Source: Pectobacterium versatile (GTDB lineage: Bacteria; Pseudomonadota; Gammaproteobacteria; Enterobacterales; Enterobacteriaceae). Taken from it: a stretch of DNA of 64,000 nt. This document shows, piece by piece, positions 47,453 to 56,867 of the stretch. Both the position numbers and the translations under genes were made by a program. The stretch is from contig NZ_JAINZP010000017.1 in the NCBI RefSeq assembly GCF_020166435.1, positions 22,248 to 86,247 on the forward strand, in the 5' to 3' direction. The notes under the pieces were generated by a model. That model searched no databases. It had not been told where the DNA came from and was given only the letters and a program-made list of their open reading frames with translations. The stretch's first letter is position 1. Every line of letters begins with the position of its first letter.

Positions 47453-49828
47453 ATGAAAAAACGTAATGCAGCCTCTCCCGCTCTGGGGTTAAGTTTTAAG
47501 AAACGCTTATTTTTCACGAATATGTTGGCGATTCATTCTGCGTTATTCGTGGGGGCAACGGCTGTTCCTATGGCTGTCTACGCGGCGGGTGAAAATGACA
47601 CCGTGGCATTTTCTATTCCTGCGGGCGACCTGCAAAAAGGGTTATTGGCTATCGCCAATCAAAGCAAACAAACGCTCTCTTTTAATCCCGCGCTGGTAGC
47701 GAATTACCAGAGTCCGGCGCTGAATGGCAACTATTCAACGCGTCAGGCGATACTGCGTTTATTACAAGGCACGCCGTTATTACTGACGACGACGGACAAT
47801 GGCACGCTAACCATTGTTTCTTCCCGCGCCAATGATGCAGAAGTGGCGCAGGCCAGCGATAAAACGCTGCCAGCAATTACGGTAAATGCAGGCAGTGAAG
47901 ATGAAACGGTATTAAACCCCAGCACGTCGTCTTCGGCATTACGCACCAGTACATCGTTGCAGCAAACGGCGCAGTCGGTTCAGGTTATCAGTAATAAGCT
48001 GATTAATGCGCGTCAGGCTACATCGCTGGAAGAAGCGTTAAAAAACTCGGGCAGCGTCGTTACCATACAATCAAACCGCGGTACGCCTACATTCTGGATG
48101 CGTGGCTATGCTGTGACGTCCGGCGCGACGGATGGCCTCTCTGGCTCCAGCAACGCGGGGATCGGTCAGGGTACGTCAATTGAAGGTATCGAACGTGTCG
48201 AGGTGTTGAAGGGGCCACAGTCGGTGCTGGCGGGGAGCAGTTCCGCCGCAGGGACGATTAACGTCGTGCGTAAAAAGCCGGTCACAGAGCCATTGCATGT
48301 TCTCAAGGTAGAAGCGGCGCGTTACGGAGAATTCAAAACGGCTATCGATCTGGGCGGCGCGATTACGGATGACAAATCGCTTAGCTACCGTTTGAATGCC
48401 TCAACCATGAAATCCCAGCATTCCTTTCCTGATTACAACGGCAACCACGGCGATTATTTAGCCCCCGCGTTGACCTGGCAGAATGACAAGACGCGGATCA
48501 CGGTTGGCGCAGAAGTGAATCAGGCGCGTAAGTCGGGGCCAGCCGGGACGATTTACGCCAACGGGAGAATACAGAAGCTGCCGGAATATCGTCTGGGCGA
48601 TAAAGACGATCATAACAAGACAAAAACGACGAATGCGTATTATGAGCTGGAGCAAAAGCTCGTCGGCGATTGGACGTTCAATAGCAAAGCCGGTTTTCAG
48701 AGCGCCGCGTCTCAGATGAAGATGAACGAAACGCTGCTGATTGCCGCTAATGGCGACAAAACCAGCCACCCGCTGGCTTATAAATCCACCAATCAGACGT
48801 GGAGCCAACAAAATGACATTCGGGGAAAAATCGAAACCGGGCCAGTCACCCAGACGCTGCTGTTCGGTCATGACTATAAGCATGAACGTTATGCCAGCTA
48901 TGACGGCAACTTCATTCTGATGACCAATGGCAATGTCTATAACCCGGATTCATTAGTGTTCCCCGGCATCGGTGAACCGAACAGCCGGACGTATACCTCC
49001 AAACTGATTCAAAGCGGTTTCTTGTTCCAGGATCAGATTGACGTCTTTGACCGCCTGCATTTCCAACTGGCCGTTAAACGTTCGACATGGGACAACAGCT
49101 ATCTGGTGGGATCGCGTGCCTCGACGTATACCGCAACCAAATGGATCCCCAACTATGGCGTCAGCTTCGATATCACACCGGACGTGACGATTTACGCCAA
49201 CTTGCTGAATAGCTTTAGCGGCAGTGCGCAGGTCTCGCGCTCTGGTGTCCAGCTCCCGCCAACGACGGGGCAGTCTAAAGAGGCCGGACTGAAATTCAAC
49301 CTGCTCGACGATAACCTGACGCTGACGACAGCCGTATTCAGCATTGAGCAAAAAAACCTGACGGTAACGGATAGTAGTGGTTTCCCGATTGCGACAACGG
49401 GACGCAAAAGTGAAGGCTTTGACGTGGATCTGAACGGCTCTTTGCTGCCGGGATGGGACGTCACGGCCAGCTATACCTACTCGGATAATAAAGATCCTAC
49501 CACCGTTCGCAGCACGATTACGCCGCGCCACTCTGGAAACGTGTGGACGTCTTATGAAGTGCAGTCTGGGCGCTATCAGGGGGCGGGTGCCTCAGTCGGT
49601 ATCAGCGGTTCATCGAAAACGCAGAACGGTCCGAGCAATAACGCCTTCAGTATCGGCAGCTCGGCGTCAACCGATGCATCGGTGTTCTATCGCCAGCCTG
49701 ACTGGTCGCTGACGCTGGGGGTTAATAACGTCTTCGATCGCGATATCTACTACACCAGCACCACGCCGCTGTATATCGGGGTGAAAGAAGGGCGGACGTG
49801 GCGTCTCACCGGGACGTATTCGTTTTGA
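47453..49828 (+). CDS. TonB-dependent receptor with signalling domain
   Basis: Outer-membrane receptor of the siderophore class, 791 aa. The signal peptide ends near AVYAAGEN. An STN signalling domain follows at about residues 45-120 (FSIPAGDLQKGLLAIANQSK), showing it talks to FecR. Plug: about 155-285 (SLQQTAQSVQVISNKLI, FWMRGYAVTSG, EGIERVEVLKGPQSVLAG). The 22-strand barrel ends in the terminal Phe of TGTYSF. The ligand is not readable; the neighbours point to a peptide or peptide-like siderophore. The ABC transporter starts 61 bp downstream, same strand. Confidence 0.93.
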   Translation: MKKRNAASPALGLSFKKRLFFTNMLAIHSALFVGATAVPMAVYAAGENDTVAFSIPAGDLQKGLLAIANQSKQTLSFNPALVANYQSPALNGNYSTRQAILRLLQGTPLLLTTTDNGTLTIVSSRANDAEVAQASDKTLPAITVNAGSEDETVLNPSTSSSALRTSTSLQQTAQSVQVISNKLINARQATSLEEALKNSGSVVTIQSNRGTPTFWMRGYAVTSGATDGLSGSSNAGIGQGTSIEGIERVEVLKGPQSVLAGSSSAAGTINVVRKKPVTEPLHVLKVEAARYGEFKTAIDLGGAITDDKSLSYRLNASTMKSQHSFPDYNGNHGDYLAPALTWQNDKTRITVGAEVNQARKSGPAGTIYANGRIQKLPEYRLGDKDDHNKTKTTNAYYELEQKLVGDWTFNSKAGFQSAASQMKMNETLLIAANGDKTSHPLAYKSTNQTWSQQNDIRGKIETGPVTQTLLFGHDYKHERYASYDGNFILMTNGNVYNPDSLVFPGIGEPNSRTYTSKLIQSGFLFQDQIDVFDRLHFQLAVKRSTWDNSYLVGSRASTYTATKWIPNYGVSFDITPDVTIYANLLNSFSGSAQVSRSGVQLPPTTGQSKEAGLKFNLLDDNLTLTTAVFSIEQKNLTVTDSSGFPIATTGRKSEGFDVDLNGSLLPGWDVTASYTYSDNKDPTTVRSTITPRHSGNVWTSYEVQSGRYQGAGASVGISGSSKTQNGPSNNAFSIGSSASTDASVFYRQPDWSLTLGVNNVFDRDIYYTSTTPLYIGVKEGRTWRLTGTYSF

Positions 49829-49889
49829 TCATCCGTTCGACAAATGACGAGAACGGTCATTCACACGAATCAGCAGGTAGAAACGGCGC

Positions 49890-51692
49890 ATGAACGCAAG
49901 TGAGACGAGTACGACAAGACCGGGCATCGGTCAGATTCTGATGCCCTATTGGCAGACGCCAGAGAAGTATCTGGCGCTGTTTATTCTGGTGGTGATTATT
50001 AGCATCAATCTGGGTACGGCCTACATCAGCGTGGAGGCGAACCGCATATCGGGGAAATTCACCGACGCGCTGATTGGGCTGGATTGGGAGCAAATAAAGC
50101 CACTGTTTATCTTCAGTTTCATCCTCGGTTTGAGTGCGATGATGCTGAGATGGGTAAACGTACTCGGTCAAGGCTATCTGGCGTTGCGCTGGCGTACCTG
50201 GATGACGCTCCACTATATCCGGCGCTGGACGGGGACATCGGCTTATTACGAAATAGAACGGGACGGTGCGCTGTCGAATATCGATCAGCGTATTGCCGAT
50301 GACGTTAACGAGCTGGTGTCCGCCTCGCTGAATTTTTTTCTCAGTCTTATCTCGGTCATCATCAGTACCGTAACGTACACGGCACTGCTGTGGTCGGTGT
50401 CTGGGGTGCTGCGCTTCTCGTTTATGGGCAGCGACTGGGCGATATCCGGCTATATGGTCTATGCCCTTTATATCGAATACTTTCTCCAGATTTTGCTGTC
50501 GCACTGGCTCGGTAAGGCTTTGATCAAGCTGAACATGAACCAGCAGAATGCGGAAGGTGACTTCCGCTTTCTGGGCGTTCAATTACGTGAAAATGCCGAA
50601 CAGATTGCTTTCTATCAGGGAGGGCCGCGCGAAGGCGAACGGCTTGCCCAGCGGTTTGCGCGCGTGCGTGACAATGCGCTGTCCGTGCTGCTACGCGGCT
50701 TTAAGGTGTCGTTTGGTCAGAGCCTGTTTAGCCATTTCCTCTCGCCATTACCGACGCTTCTGGCGCTGCCGCTCTTATTAAGCGGTGAAATTACCTTTGG
50801 CGATATGACGCGGATTCAGATGGCTTACGGCTCTCTTGGTGCGACGCTGAGCTATTTTATGCAGGCGTATCAGGCCTTCACACGCTGGCTGGCGCTGACC
50901 AAGCGTTTGCAGGATATGGAAGAAGCGCTGAATAAAAGCGAACAGTCGCCATCGCCTATTCGGGTGACGGAACACGATGGATCTGAATTTTCCTGTCAGG
51001 GTTTACGGCTGCTCACGCCGGATGGTCGTGCGCTGACGGCATTACACGACTGGCAGGTTTTACCCAGTGAACGCTGGATGATTAACGGCGCGTCCGGCGT
51101 GGGTAAAAGCACGTTGCTGCGCGCCTGTGCCGGGCTATGGCATCACGGTAGCGGGGCGATTGCGCGTCCTCGCCGCTGCCGCTATCTGTTTTTACCGCAA
51201 AAAAGCTACCTTCCAACGGGATCGCTGAAAGCCGCGCTGTGCTACCCCGCTAACGAGCAGGACTTCACCGACGAGCAGTGTCGTCAGGTACTGATTGACA
51301 GCGAATTACCGGACATGGCCTCGCAACTGAATGTCGAAGATCGCTGGCAGCAGCGGTTATCCGGCGGCGAGCAGCAGCGAGTGGCGATCGCCCGGACATT
51401 GCTGCATCGTCCCGACTTTCTTTTCCTGGATGAAGCGACGAGCGCGCTCGATCCTGAGACCGAGCAGCGGGTTTATCAGACACTGGTCACCGGCTTGCCT
51501 GACAGCGCCATTATCAGCGTGGTGCATCGGGAAGCGCTGACTGCCTTGCATACTCATCACCTGCATCTGACACCGTTAGCTGAAAGTGACAGCCGTCATG
51601 AACGCGAGACGGCAACGGGTGATGACGCGCCGCCGCCTCAAAACGCCGATAGGTTTTTTGCTGAGCGCAGCCTTGCCTGGCGTGGCGAGTGA
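49890..51692 (+). CDS. SbmA/YddA-type ABC transporter
   Basis: 600 aa, fused membrane and ATPase domains. The membrane half (residues ~20-330) has about six segments and the SbmA/BacA/ABCD-type text RWRTWMTLHYIRRWTG, YEIERDGALSNIDQRIADDV and GDFRFLGVQLRENAEQIAFY. ATPase half: Walker A GASGVGKST (~405), LSGGEQQRVAIARTLLHRP, Walker B FLFLDEATSALD. SbmA relatives carry peptides (microcins, bleomycin) across the inner membrane; here it probably moves the receptor ligand inward, though export cannot be excluded. About 40 polar residues follow the ATPase domain. Confidence 0.9.
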   Translation: MNASETSTTRPGIGQILMPYWQTPEKYLALFILVVIISINLGTAYISVEANRISGKFTDALIGLDWEQIKPLFIFSFILGLSAMMLRWVNVLGQGYLALRWRTWMTLHYIRRWTGTSAYYEIERDGALSNIDQRIADDVNELVSASLNFFLSLISVIISTVTYTALLWSVSGVLRFSFMGSDWAISGYMVYALYIEYFLQILLSHWLGKALIKLNMNQQNAEGDFRFLGVQLRENAEQIAFYQGGPREGERLAQRFARVRDNALSVLLRGFKVSFGQSLFSHFLSPLPTLLALPLLLSGEITFGDMTRIQMAYGSLGATLSYFMQAYQAFTRWLALTKRLQDMEEALNKSEQSPSPIRVTEHDGSEFSCQGLRLLTPDGRALTALHDWQVLPSERWMINGASGVGKSTLLRACAGLWHHGSGAIARPRRCRYLFLPQKSYLPTGSLKAALCYPANEQDFTDEQCRQVLIDSELPDMASQLNVEDRWQQRLSGGEQQRVAIARTLLHRPDFLFLDEATSALDPETEQRVYQTLVTGLPDSAIISVVHREALTALHTHHLHLTPLAESDSRHERETATGDDAPPPQNADRFFAERSLAWRGE

Positions 51693-51784
51693 TATTTTTA
51701 GGGCCCCCTGTCCGATCGGTTAATGCCTGTGGTTTATCCACATGGCTACAGGACGCCCGATCGGCGTACCCAATAGGGATTGGA

Positions 51785-52156
51785 TTACTGCGTCTCCAAG
51801 AGTCGGAAAACCAGAGGCACTTTCTTCTGTTGATCTGGGTAATCGGCAATGAGTATGAGGTCGGTTTTTTTCTTTCCAGACCATAACTGGCAATCGACTC
51901 TCTTTCGCAGAGGGTCGGTGTTAATCTCGTAACTGCATAGGGGTATCCTGCCCGTTTTATCAGCGGTAAAAGCAACGCCATAAGGTGGAAGTGTCAAATC
52001 TGCCAGATTTTCTTGCGCACTATCCAGTTCTTCAAGAATCTCTTCGTAAATCGTGGGGCTTACGCCAAAAGCGAATAGAGCAACGGGATCGCCATGTTGG
52101 ATGCCCCTCAACAGCTCGCCCACGAGCTGATAAATTTCATCTCTGTCACGTGTCAT
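51785..52156 (-). CDS. Small hypothetical protein (DUF7668-like?)
   Basis: 123 aa, cytosolic, acidic. The N-terminal helix (DEIYQLVGELLRGIQHGDP) is followed by strands, and near the end RVDCQLWSGKKKTDLILIAD. That ending recalls the DUF7668 group of small proteins (weak, from memory), some of which behave like immunity proteins. The ATG has AAGGA nine bases upstream. Alone between the ABC transporter (convergent) and the autotransporter, without an obvious partner. Confidence 0.55.
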   Translation of the reverse strand: MTRDRDEIYQLVGELLRGIQHGDPVALFAFGVSPTIYEEILEELDSAQENLADLTLPPYGVAFTADKTGRIPLCSYEINTDPLRKRVDCQLWSGKKKTDLILIADYPDQQKKVPLVFRLLETQ

Positions 52157-52262
52157 CTCGCTCTTCCTTATCTTACCCAGATCATCACACTTTACATTCT
52201 CGGGTGCGACCTACGAATTTTTGCAGCACATTATCAAAAAACCAAGCGGTATTCTTCCCCTC

Positions 52263-52295
52263 AAAAAGACGCCGACGGATGATGCCATCGGCGTC
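52263..52295 (-). terminator. Autotransporter terminator
   Basis: Minus strand GACGCCGATGG/CCGTCGGCGTC stem (one G-T pair), six-base loop, then T5; about ten bases past the stop codon. Confidence 0.85.
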
Positions 52296-52303
52296 ATGCG
52301 TTA

Positions 52304-55258
52304 TCAGAAGGAAACGTCGACGCCGCCGCGCAGCACTTCTTCGTTACCACGATCGGCAAAATGTTTGTCAGCACGCAGGAAGAAACGGGCATCCGCCGCT
52401 TTACCGACGTCCAGTCTCACGCCCGCCCACTGCGAGTCTTTATCCAGTCGAATGCCCGGAATATCGAGGCGTTCTCCTTCGCGGCCCAGTCCGCTCCAGC
52501 GGGCGGAGACATCAAGCGATGGGTTGGTGAACGCATGCTGATACTCGCCGCTCACGCCGACGCTGCTCCACCATCCCTGATCCCATTGCAACAGGGCGCG
52601 TAGGTTAAGCCCTGTCAGACCTACGGTACGGGAATAATCGTTGCCTTCGCCTGTCAGACCCAATGCGCTGTCGGTATCCGTAAAACCTCCAGTGGACAGG
52701 TAGCTGTACTTGAGTCCTGCATAGGGCTGTACGCTAAAGATATCGTTGAGCGCCAACTCGTAGCCGGTTTTGAGCAGGCTCTGCCAGCTATCGCTTGAAG
52801 TGCTGCTGGAAACGGCTTCGACATTGTTCAGCAGAATAGAGCGCTTCAGCTTATCGCGGCCGTGCTGATAGCTCAGGTTGCCCTGAACGTACCATTCTGG
52901 TGTGAGGTTATAGCGCGCATAGGTCATCACCCCATGCAGTTCATTCTCACTGCTGCCGCCGCTACCGTCGTAGTCTGCTTTGATCTGGCTGTTGGTATAG
53001 GCAATCCCAGCGCGCAGCCCCGGTGTGTTGAAGTCGGTGTCCGTACCGATGGCGGTCAGGGTGATATCGTAATGGCTGCCCAGATAGCCTGATTGATTCA
53101 GGTCGCCGCGCAGCTTGCCGGTTTCAATCCACAGCCCGTAGTTTTTCCCGCTTCCTAACAGATCCAGTCGGTTGTTCAGGAGCTGGTTCTGATAATCCAG
53201 ACTGTTAAACAAAATGGCGTTGCTGGAGGCGTGTGCCTGACCGGATAGCGAATCCAGCGCGGTAGCGGCGGCACTCGCGCTGCCTAACTGCTGGAAGGCG
53301 GCAGCTTTCGCCAGCAAACTGGATTGCTGTTCGTTGGTTGAGGACAAGGTTGACCAGCGGTCGGCAACCTGTAGCGCCGATTCGATATTGGCGGCGGTCT
53401 GCAACTGTGCGGCGCTGTGCAAGCCGCTGCTGGTGGCTGCCTCTACGGTGTTCAGGCGGCTGAATGCGCCTGTGACATCGTTGCTGCCGTAAGTCAGGTT
53501 TCCCGTCAGGAATAACCCCAGATCGGTAGTGCGAAACGTGCCGCTGATACCCTGATTGCTGTGCAGCAGTGTTTCCTGCGTTTGGACAATGTAGGTATTG
53601 CTGGGCAGGCCAACGCGCAATGTGCCATCCAGTGCTGCACTGCCTTCCACGGTGAACGGATTCGCTAGCGTCACGCTCAGCAGGCCGTTGCTGCCCTGAG
53701 TGTAATTACCGGCGACGGTCAGCCCACCGTCTGCGGTGGTGGCAACAAGGCCCGTGTTACTCACATTGCCGCCAATGCGGCCTTTTCCTGCCAGCGTGCC
53801 AGAGCCGGATACGCTGGCGTTACCCGCAATGGAGCCGTCAACGTACAGGCTGTTAGCGGTGATTTGCGTATCGCCTTTATAGGTGTTGTTGCCAGTCAAA
53901 TGCAGAACGCCTCCCGCATTGCTGTCACCGTTAACGATCAGGCCGTAATCGCCGCTGATATCGTTAGCGAACGTGTAGTCGCCTGCGGTTAAACGCGCGG
54001 TGAAGTTATCGGCATAAAACATGGCCGGGCCTTTTACCGCTTTTTCGACGTTCAGATCGCCCCAGCCAAAGGTATCGTTATAAGGGCGTCCGTTGGCGGT
54101 GTCGGCTACCGAAATATAGGCCGGATGGAAAACACTTCCTGTGACGTTGCCGTCGCTGTCTCGGATGATTTCGTAGTAAGAATTCTCTGCGTCGTAGCGA
54201 GTATACCCATCGGTGTGGTAGGTCGCGGTAGTGAGCAACGTCTGTTGCAGGTTATATCCGGTCATCCACGGGTAGACGGCCTGTACCCGCGAAGCACCGC
54301 CTGCAACGCGTGGAGCCGCGAAGGAGGTACCGTGAGCTCGTTCTGAAGAACTGCTGTCCGAAACGGGATAATCAACATAGCCTGGCGCACTCATGCAATA
54401 GGCGGCAGCATTGCCACACTTATCAAAAAGATAAAGTTCAGCAGGGCGTTCAGTGCCTTCCTGCCCGACCCATTCGGGGATGTAGCCCGTAACGGCCAAA
54501 ATGCCTTTTTGCAGCGAGGTCTCGCCAAAAATCAGTGGGATCTGGACATTGGGTGACGGCGTGGAGGTGGCATTGTTCCCCGTGGCGACAATGCTTAGCG
54601 CTTCCGCATCGACGATGCTTTTCAATTCGTTACGGATTAAAAGATAGCCAAAATTGTTTCTGGCGTTGCCCAGTTGTTCGGCGGTTGTCAGACGCTCATC
54701 GTTCGCATAGGACATGTTGATGATTTTCACGCCTGAATTGAGCAGCCAATTCACGGCGGAGGTAGTGTTTTGATAGTCAAAGCGGTTGTTCAACGATGTT
54801 TGCGCAATATAGAGTTCGCTGTCCGGTGCGACGCCTCCCGCATAGCTTTCCGTCGCCAGACCTGCCAGCGCCAGTGCCACCAGTGTGCCGTGGCCGTTAA
54901 CGCCCTGATTATCGTTAAGCTGTGAACCGCCGACAAAAGAGGTGAAATGGAGATTGCTGTAATTAAATTCTGGGCGAGCCGCTTCCAGCCCGGAATCAAT
55001 AATCCCGACTTTAACGGCGGATGCTGTCGGCGTTTCCGGCGTCGTAGGTGTGGTTGGCGTAGTCGGCGTAGTCGGTGTCGTTGTGGGCGGCGATGTTGGC
55101 GCGACGCTGGCGGTTTCACCGCCGCCACCTCCACCACTGCCGCAGCCTGCCAACATCAGCAATGCGAGACTGATATTGGCCGCGATGATTGATTGCCTGA
55201 ATACGTGATTTTTTAATGAAACGGTTCTTTTTAATGAGAATCGCCGCGCTGCTGTCAT
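52304..55258 (-). CDS. Subtilisin-type autotransporter lipoprotein
   Basis: 984 aa. A signal peptide with lipobox LMLAGC (Cys39) and a run of six Gly indicate a lipidated passenger, as in Bordetella SphB1. A Thr-Pro repeat linker (about 58-78) leads into an S8 protease domain with the complete triad: Asp88 in IIDSG, His123 in NGHGT, Ser312 in HGTSFAAP. A passenger stem follows (~430-580: NNTYKGDTQITANSLYVDGS), then a ~280-residue autotransporter barrel from about YGLWIETGKLRG, ending in Phe (GGVDVSF). It is exposed on the cell surface and may process other surface proteins. RBS AGGGA before the ATG. Single gene. Confidence 0.93.
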   Translation of the reverse strand: MTAARRFSLKRTVSLKNHVFRQSIIAANISLALLMLAGCGSGGGGGGETASVAPTSPPTTTPTTPTTPTTPTTPETPTASAVKVGIIDSGLEAARPEFNYSNLHFTSFVGGSQLNDNQGVNGHGTLVALALAGLATESYAGGVAPDSELYIAQTSLNNRFDYQNTTSAVNWLLNSGVKIINMSYANDERLTTAEQLGNARNNFGYLLIRNELKSIVDAEALSIVATGNNATSTPSPNVQIPLIFGETSLQKGILAVTGYIPEWVGQEGTERPAELYLFDKCGNAAAYCMSAPGYVDYPVSDSSSSERAHGTSFAAPRVAGGASRVQAVYPWMTGYNLQQTLLTTATYHTDGYTRYDAENSYYEIIRDSDGNVTGSVFHPAYISVADTANGRPYNDTFGWGDLNVEKAVKGPAMFYADNFTARLTAGDYTFANDISGDYGLIVNGDSNAGGVLHLTGNNTYKGDTQITANSLYVDGSIAGNASVSGSGTLAGKGRIGGNVSNTGLVATTADGGLTVAGNYTQGSNGLLSVTLANPFTVEGSAALDGTLRVGLPSNTYIVQTQETLLHSNQGISGTFRTTDLGLFLTGNLTYGSNDVTGAFSRLNTVEAATSSGLHSAAQLQTAANIESALQVADRWSTLSSTNEQQSSLLAKAAAFQQLGSASAAATALDSLSGQAHASSNAILFNSLDYQNQLLNNRLDLLGSGKNYGLWIETGKLRGDLNQSGYLGSHYDITLTAIGTDTDFNTPGLRAGIAYTNSQIKADYDGSGGSSENELHGVMTYARYNLTPEWYVQGNLSYQHGRDKLKRSILLNNVEAVSSSTSSDSWQSLLKTGYELALNDIFSVQPYAGLKYSYLSTGGFTDTDSALGLTGEGNDYSRTVGLTGLNLRALLQWDQGWWSSVGVSGEYQHAFTNPSLDVSARWSGLGREGERLDIPGIRLDKDSQWAGVRLDVGKAADARFFLRADKHFADRGNEEVLRGGVDVSF

Positions 55259-55486
55259 TTTATTTTCCCTGTATTTTTAGAACATGGAACCGCCTCCCAA
55301 AGAAACAGGGATTTGGAAAGCCAATTGCCGCTAATGAGAGGCGTTATTCTGGTGAATAAACGTTATTTGCATGAAGGGCAGTTTCTGGTAGAAAAGAACT
55401 TCATTCCCCTTCACTGATCTTTGTGCAATAACCACAGGAAAGTGACAGCGAGAAACCCATTATTTTTGCTGAGTCAGGATAAGCCG

Positions 55487-55714
55487 ATGCTGGAATTACG
55501 CCCTAACTGTGAGCACTGCGATTGTGATTTGCCGCCGGATGCCGAAACGTATATCTGTTCCTATGAGTGTACGTTCTGTCCTGACTGTGCGGATTCCGTC
55601 TTTCACCACGCCTGCCCGAACTGCGGTGGAGAACTGGTTAAACGGCCGGTACGCCCGGCCCGCTGTCTGGCGAACGATCCGGCGTCAACGATCCGGATTA
55701 TCAAACCGCATTGA
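55487..55714 (+). CDS. DUF1272 small zinc-ribbon protein
   Basis: 75 aa, starting MLELRPNCEHCDCDLPPDA. Contains several CxxC knuckles (CEHCDC, CTFCPDC, CPNCGG), so it almost certainly binds zinc. The text matches DUF1272, a family of short proteins of unknown function. Longer in-frame starts exist (55421) but the family begins at this ATG. It lies between the autotransporter (divergent) and ypfH. Confidence 0.85.
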   Translation: MLELRPNCEHCDCDLPPDAETYICSYECTFCPDCADSVFHHACPNCGGELVKRPVRPARCLANDPASTIRIIKPH

Positions 55715-55878
55715 CAGGGAGGGGCGAGCATCTCTGTCTGTCGTTGCAAAAAATGGAACATCTCGTTCAGTAATTCCCGATTTCTCCTGTTAGTGCACGG
55801 CGTATAGTGAGGATTAACCGTACCTTATGACGAATATCGGCAGGTGACGCCTTCGGCGCATGCCTTCAGGAGAGAAAC

Positions 55879-56496
55879 GTGAGTCAAGATTATGTTGTTG
55901 TTCAGCAGCCTTCGGAAGCAAATCGGTTAATCCTGCTGTTTCATGGTGTGGGCGATACCGCGGCAGGCATGGCGCAGATTGGGCGCTATTTTGCTGCCGC
56001 GTTGCCGCAGGCAACGGTGGTCAGCATTGCTGGACCGTTCAGCAGCGGCTATGGCGACGGGCGGCAGTGGTTCTCTGTTCAGGGAATCACGGAAGAGAAT
56101 CGTTTCTCCCGTATTGAAGCAAACCTGCCGCGTTTTATTGATACCGTACGCCACTGGCAGGAGCAAAGTGGTATGAGTGCGGAACACACCGTGCTGGTGG
56201 GTTTTTCGCAGGGCAGTATTATGTCGCTGGAGGCGTTGAAGTCTGAATCCTCGCTGGCTGGGCACATTATCGCGTTCAGCGGTCGCTTTGCTGTGTTGCC
56301 AGAAAAGGCATTTGCCGATGTCGCGGTACACCTGATTCACGGTGAAGCGGACGGCGTGATTGTGGTTGGACATGCTCACGCTGCCGCTCAGCGCTTTCAG
56401 GAGCTGGGGACGTCGTTTACGTTGGATGTTGCTCCCGCTGTCGGACACGGCATTGATGAACGGATGTTGAAACAGGCGTTGTCTTACCTCAAATAA
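55879..56496 (+). CDS. ypfH: Alpha/beta hydrolase, esterase YpfH
   Basis: Cytosolic carboxylesterase of the phospholipase/carboxylesterase group, 205 aa, GTG start with AGGAGA upstream. Oxyanion loop ILLFHGVGDTAAG (about 18-30), nucleophile Ser in LVGFSQGSIMS, acid in HGEADGVI and His in AVGHGIDERML. The physiological substrate is unknown. In E. coli it is next to tmcA; here the two are split by the 35-55.7 kb insertion. Confidence 0.93.
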   Translation: MSQDYVVVQQPSEANRLILLFHGVGDTAAGMAQIGRYFAAALPQATVVSIAGPFSSGYGDGRQWFSVQGITEENRFSRIEANLPRFIDTVRHWQEQSGMSAEHTVLVGFSQGSIMSLEALKSESSLAGHIIAFSGRFAVLPEKAFADVAVHLIHGEADGVIVVGHAHAAAQRFQELGTSFTLDVAPAVGHGIDERMLKQALSYLK

Positions 56497-56867
56497 AAAT
56501 CTATCCCGCTATACCCGCCATACTTCAAACTGCATGTGCGTTGGTTCCCTTAAATGCTCGGTTCTTTATGGGCTGGCTTTAAAGGATCAACGCCTTACGC
56601 TGTTCAACCCGTTCACGCTTTATCATTCCACTCGAATGACCTAATCTTTATTCCATCAAATTATCTTATTGCTCATTCTTTCACTTCTTCTATTCAAAAT
56701 GGAGACTCTATTTTTAGAGATGAGGTTTTATCCATATTAAAAATAATATAGTCCATATTGGGATGTTAAATAATATAGGCAATATTTTTATTTGTGTTGA
56801 GTGTTCAATATTTATCTTATTTTTTCAGATATAAATATCACATCCTTATGGAAAAAGAGGGTGTGCC
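56497..56867. other. Intergenic region with repeat fragment
   Basis: 371 bp without a gene. It starts with ATACTTCAAACTGCATGTGC at 56520, the left part of the dispersed repeat also found at 139 and 63414; the rest of that repeat is missing. The following 250 bp are AT-rich leader of the chemoreceptor. A 65-codon frame at 56554-56751 overlaps the repeat and is not accepted. Confidence 0.5.

Noticed and set aside
48953..49531. Open frame opposite the TonB-dependent receptor
   Set aside because: The receptor reading is complete and recognisable; the antisense product is Arg-rich and has no ribosome site.
49857..50582. 241-codon frame opposite the ABC transporter
   Set aside because: Antisense to a clear transporter; composition of a shadow frame.
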